Assembly: GCA_050084515.1 (NCBI GenBank)
Contig: CM114275.1
Span: forward strand, 25,048,001 to 25,112,000
DNA: 64,000 nt
Source of the DNA: Blasia pusilla
Taxonomy: Eukaryota; Marchantiophyta; Marchantiopsida; Blasiales
Reading direction: 5' to 3'
The number at the start of each line of letters is the position of its first letter. The stretch's first letter is position 1. Below, piece by piece: positions 60,421-64,000 of this stretch. A program made the translations under genes and the position numbers. Under the pieces are notes generated by a model, which searched no databases, was not told the DNA's origin, and saw only the letters and a program-made list of their open reading frames with translations.

Positions 60421-62240
60421 ATTCTGAGATGGAATGCTTATAATATTGTCCACTTATCCACTCCTTTATTTTATATCTTTACATATGTTTTCTATTTCTC
60501 TGGGTAAAGGAATGGTACAAGGATTTCCAATTTTATAGAGAAATTTTATTATCTTTGAGTGCAATATTTGTGGAAGATGGAATGCTTTCTGTTTACCACG
60601 ATCCTACCGACAGTCTTGTGAACTTTCCCATAATTTCCCTGCGTCCTTAATTCTAAGATGCAATGCTTACCATATCATCCACTTATCCCTTCACTTTATT
60701 TTAGAGCTTTGCATTTTTTTTCTATTTCTTCCGGTGAAAGAATGGTACAAGGATTTCTACTTTTGTAGAAAAAAAAATATTTTCTTTCAGTGTAATGTTT
60801 GTGGAAGATGGAATGCTTTCTGTTTACCACCATCCTACCGACAGTCTTGTGAACTTTCCCATAATTTCTTGGCGTCCTTATTTATAAGATGGAATGCTTA
60901 CCATATCATCCACTTATCCCTTCACTTTCTTCTATAGCTTTACATCTGTTTTCTATTTCTTCGGGTGAAAGAATGGTACAAGGATTTCTACTTTTGTAGA
61001 AAAAATTATTTTTTTTTCCGTGTAATGTTTGTGGAAGATGGAATGCTTTACATTTACAACGATCCTACCAATGAGTCTTGTGAACTTTCCCATAATTTCC
61101 CGGCGTCCTTAATTCTAAGATGGAATGCTTACCATATCATCCACTTTTCCCTTCACTTTCTTCTATAGCTTTACATCTGTTTTCTATTTCTTCGGGTGAA
61201 AGAATGGTACAAGGATTTCTACTTTTGTAGAGAAAAAATTATTTTCTTTCCGTGTAATGTTTGTGGAAGATGGAATGCTTTCTGTTTACAACGATCCTAC
61301 CGACAGTCTTGTGAACTTTCCCATAATTTCCCGGCGTCCTTAATTCTAAGATGGAATGCTTACCATATTATCCACTTTTCCCTTCACTTTCTTCTATAGC
61401 TTTACATCTGTTTTCTATTTCTTCGGGTGAAAGAATGGTACAAGGATTTCTACTTTTGTAGAGAAAACATTATTTTCTCTCCGTGTAATGTTTGTGGAAG
61501 ATGGAATGCTTTTTTTTTACAACGATCCTACCGACAGTCTTGTGAACTTTCCCATAATTTCCTGGCGTCCTTAATTCTAAGATAGAATGTTTACAATATC
61601 ATCCACTTATCCCTTCACTTTATTTTAGAGCTTTGCATTTGTTTTCTATTTCTTCGGGTGAAAGAATGGTACAAGGATTTCTACTTTTGTAGAAAAAAAA
61701 TTATTTTCTTTCCGTGTAATGTTTGTGGAAGATGGAATGCTTTCATTTAGAAACGATCCTACCGGCAGGTCTTGTGAACTTTCCCATAATTTCCAGCGTC
61801 CTTAATTCTAAGATGGAATGCTTACCATATCATCCACTTATCCCTTCACTTTATTCTAGAGCTTTGGATTTGTTTTCTATTTCTTCGGGTGAAAGAATGG
61901 TACAAGGGTTTCTTTTTTTGTAGAAAAAAATTTATTTTCTTTCCGTGTAATGTTTGTGGAAGATGGAATGATTTCTGTTTACCACCATCCTACCGACAAT
62001 CTTGTGAACTTTCCCATAATTTCCCGGCGTCCTTAATTCTAAGATGGAATGCTTACCATATCATCCACTTATCCCTTCACTTTATTTTAGAGCTTTGCAT
62101 TTGTTTTCTATTTCTTCGGGTGAAAGAATGGTACAAGGATTTCTACTTTTGTAGAGAAAACATTATTTTCTTTCCGTGTAATGTTTGTGGAAGATGGAAT
62201 GCTTTCTATTTACCACGATCCTACCGATAGTCTTGTGAAT
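60421..62240. repeat. 231-bp tandem array, about eight copies
   Basis: The unit includes GGTGAAAGAATGGTACAAGG, GTGTAATGTTTGTGGAAGA, TGGAATGCTTTC and GATGGAATGCTTACC. Equivalent points lie at 60734, 60965 and 61196, a 231-base spacing. Each unit carries two copies of the regional motif, as GGAATGCTTTC and GGAATGCTTACC. Because 231 is a multiple of three, one frame repeats a 67-codon pattern in each unit, but a stop ends nearly every unit, so I treat it as non-coding. Confidence 0.9.
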
Positions 62241-63276
62241 TTTCATATTATCCATTTTGGTGACCAATTTTTGCTAATCTGCACCCTTTCCTCCTCCTTG
62301 TCGCTTTGTTTCATAATCAACACTATTGTACAAAAAAGAGTTCTTCTATCCAGAAAATTCCCAATCGATTCTCTTTTAGTAAATTATATTTTTCATGATT
62401 GTCTTAACGGACACAAAGAAGGTATTCCAGCCATGTCGAGGTTCTCAAATGCAATATCCACTCAGTTTAGGGAACTACACGGATGACACCTTAACAATAA
62501 TAAGCATTTGGTGTTCACATGATCCCAGGGTATAATTCATAAGACACCTACTTACTGTCGATGAGTGCCACAAAAAGTGGATGGATGATTTTTTCTACAC
62601 AAAAAAAATGCCATTGAATCCCCTTCAGTTACCTTCAATCCCCTCAGACCCAATAGACGCCAACGTGAGAGATGGGAAACATCCTGGTGGCAACTGACAA
62701 GGCAACGAATATCAAGACAATCCACACTCCACCCTGCAAACCAGATAACCTCCGAATAAAAGGGGCAGAGGAGCGAATCAGAAAGCCTTCTAGAGCCGTA
62801 CTTTCCAAATCGGCCATCTTTGAATGACATGGTCACATGCAACACCAGAACCCATCTAATACACCTTCACGATATATTATGAACTTATCAATGGAAATAA
62901 AGAGATTTCAAGCAGAAGGTAACTACAGAGACCAACTGACCCACCAAATACATAATGAAGCACCAGAGGCTGAATCACAACGCATGACTTAACAATATGC
63001 GCCACCGAATACACTTATATAGGTAAAGTGACAATGAAAAGTGACTCCCCGTCTATTTAAGAAAGAACCACAATCAATTGGACACTAGTGTGATCTAGCC
63101 CAATTGTAAGAAACGTAAGGCATTCCGGCAATGCAACTCTACGAATTAAAAAAACAAGCATAGAACTCTGAGGCAGACCTCCGCTAATTCTCTGCCAGTG
63201 TCATCTTATAACCCTACAGAACAAACGAGAAAATCGATAGGCAATTCACCCATACAACCGGCCCTTCATACGCTCC
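62241..63276. other. Right flank with two further motif copies
   Basis: GAAGGTATTCCAGCC near 62419 and AAGGCATTCCGGC near 63117 are the last motif copies seen. No gene is recognised; minus-strand frame 62552-62845 has no motif. Confidence 0.4.
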
Positions 63277-63310
63277 GGAGATGAATGTGTTCATAAACAC
63301 GTTCATCTCC
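63277..63310. other. Hairpin with 15-bp stem
   Basis: GGAGATGAATGTGTT pairs with AACACGTTCATCTCC across the loop CATA, with one mismatch. It lies about 50 bases before the 21-bp minisatellite. Confidence 0.8.
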
Positions 63311-63353
63311 AAGGTTCGGAGAAAAACGAAACTAATACGTTATGAACCGAAAG

Positions 63354-63600
63354 CACTGCCAAGGGCAAATTTGTGCAACGGAGGGCAAATCTCTCCAACG
63401 GAAAGCAAATTTCTGCAACAAAGGGAAAAATCATGCAACGAAGGGCGAAATTGTGGAACGGAGGGGAAATCTCTGCAAACGGAGGGGAAATCTCTGTGAT
63501 CCTAGCAGAAATATCTGCAAACGGAGAGAAAATCTCTGCAAACGGAGGGTAAATCTCTGCAAACGGAGGGTAAATCTGTGCAAACGGAGATCAGCAGTTT
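63354..63600. repeat. 21-bp minisatellite
   Basis: About eleven degenerate units of GCAAACGGAGGGTAAATCTCT. The last four are nearly identical and the earlier ones more diverged. In one frame it gives a seven-residue repeat (NLCKRRV), without evidence that it is translated. Confidence 0.9.
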
Positions 63601-64000
63601 GAAAATCTGCACGGAAAAAATCTGCAGCAGTCAGAGCTCCGTCCTCAAATGTCACGGCTCGCGGTCATTTGTAACTCCGTCCTCCTCCGCACTGCCGTCC
63701 TCCACAATTTGCTCCGTCCTCCCATCAGCACTTTGCCTTTGTCCTCCGCTTTATAAGCTTGACTTTGAGATTTGAATTTCAAAACGAACATGTATCATCC
63801 ACACCATCCACACCCTACCATCCACATACCATCCACATTGCTCTCGGATATCCGTCTGCGGATATCCGTGAGCGTCCCGGACCATCCGAGAGAGTCACCG
63901 CTGCCGAGAAAACGGAGCCGGGAGGGGAATTCCGATTCCGATGGGGGGAAGGGATTTGGGACACCCGTCACTCGAACCCGCAACACAGGGGGACACGATG
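63601..64000. other. Right edge, unassigned
   Basis: CCGTCCTCC-like phrases occur four times between 63638 and 63725. The last bases hold a B-box-like sequence on the minus strand. Nothing complete can be named before the window ends. Confidence 0.35.

Noticed and set aside
60734-62230. Repeated 67-codon frame MKEWYKDFYF... in the tandem array
   Set aside because: The frame is conserved only because the unit length is divisible by three; nearly every unit ends in a stop and there is no independent coding sign.
63350-63600. Possible CRISPR-like array of short repeats
   Set aside because: Units are directly adjacent without unique spacers and the context is eukaryotic; it is a minisatellite.
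63945-64000. B-box-like GGGTTCGAGTGACGG on the minus strand at the window end
   Set aside because: No A box can be seen and the window stops, so a SINE or tRNA cannot be supported.

Overview
The window looks like nuclear DNA of a streptophyte (green plant lineage). Two multi-exon host genes of plant-like families are interrupted by short introns with normal GT-AG borders: a TFIIIC subunit 5 homologue and a DUF1399/glycine-rich-domain protein. The rest is repeat-rich and includes Ty3/gypsy retrotransposons, a Mutator-like transposon, MITE-like and Helitron-like elements, and long microsatellites. The retrotransposons carry a cytosine-5 DNA methyltransferase domain. From memory, such elements have been reported in charophyte algae, so a charophyte or an early-diverging land plant fits. 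I cannot name the species.

Layout. 0.1-0.7 kb: a decayed DUF7869-type coding fragment on the minus strand. 2.3-8.4 kb (+): Ty3/gypsy element 1, whose gag, protease, DNA methyltransferase, truncated RT and partial integrase all lie in one reading frame with many stops. It is followed by half a PHD finger, a polypurine tract and a TG...CA LTR-like unit. 8.4-13.5 kb (-): a truncated LTR copy joined to element 2, a relative in opposite orientation that has lost the methyltransferase core. 13.5-19 kb: non-coding DNA with (CT)n and (GA)n tracts, a tRNA-like SINE head and a third fragment of the same retroelement family. 19.26-25.17 kb (+): TFIIIC subunit 5 gene. 25-36 kb: AT-rich, gene-poor DNA with a 55-bp tandem repeat, Helitron-like termini and two copies of one MITE family. 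36.76-42.21 kb (+): DUF1399/GRDP gene. 42-47 kb: non-coding, with a GC-rich block holding a series of short perfect hairpins.

47.2-63.1 kb is the second notable region. A 12-bp near-palindrome (consensus GGAAGGYATTCC and its complement GGAATRCCTTCC) recurs many times on both sides of and between three genes. These encode a BED zinc-finger protein with internal repeats, a MULE transposase with a SWIM zinc finger, and a small unrecognised protein. Arrays of roughly 400-bp and 231-bp repeats flank them. I read this as a large, now decayed Mutator-like element with its own sub-terminal binding-site repertoire. The extreme right edge has a 15-bp-stem hairpin and a 21-bp minisatellite.

How the parts relate. 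The two host genes have intact frames in every exon I could join. The mobile elements are broken by stops, frameshifts, deletions and lost catalytic residues, so none here appears autonomous. The interest lies in their design: a retrotransposon combining a DNA methyltransferase with a PHD finger, and a transposon whose candidate binding motif also lies inside its own coding repeats.
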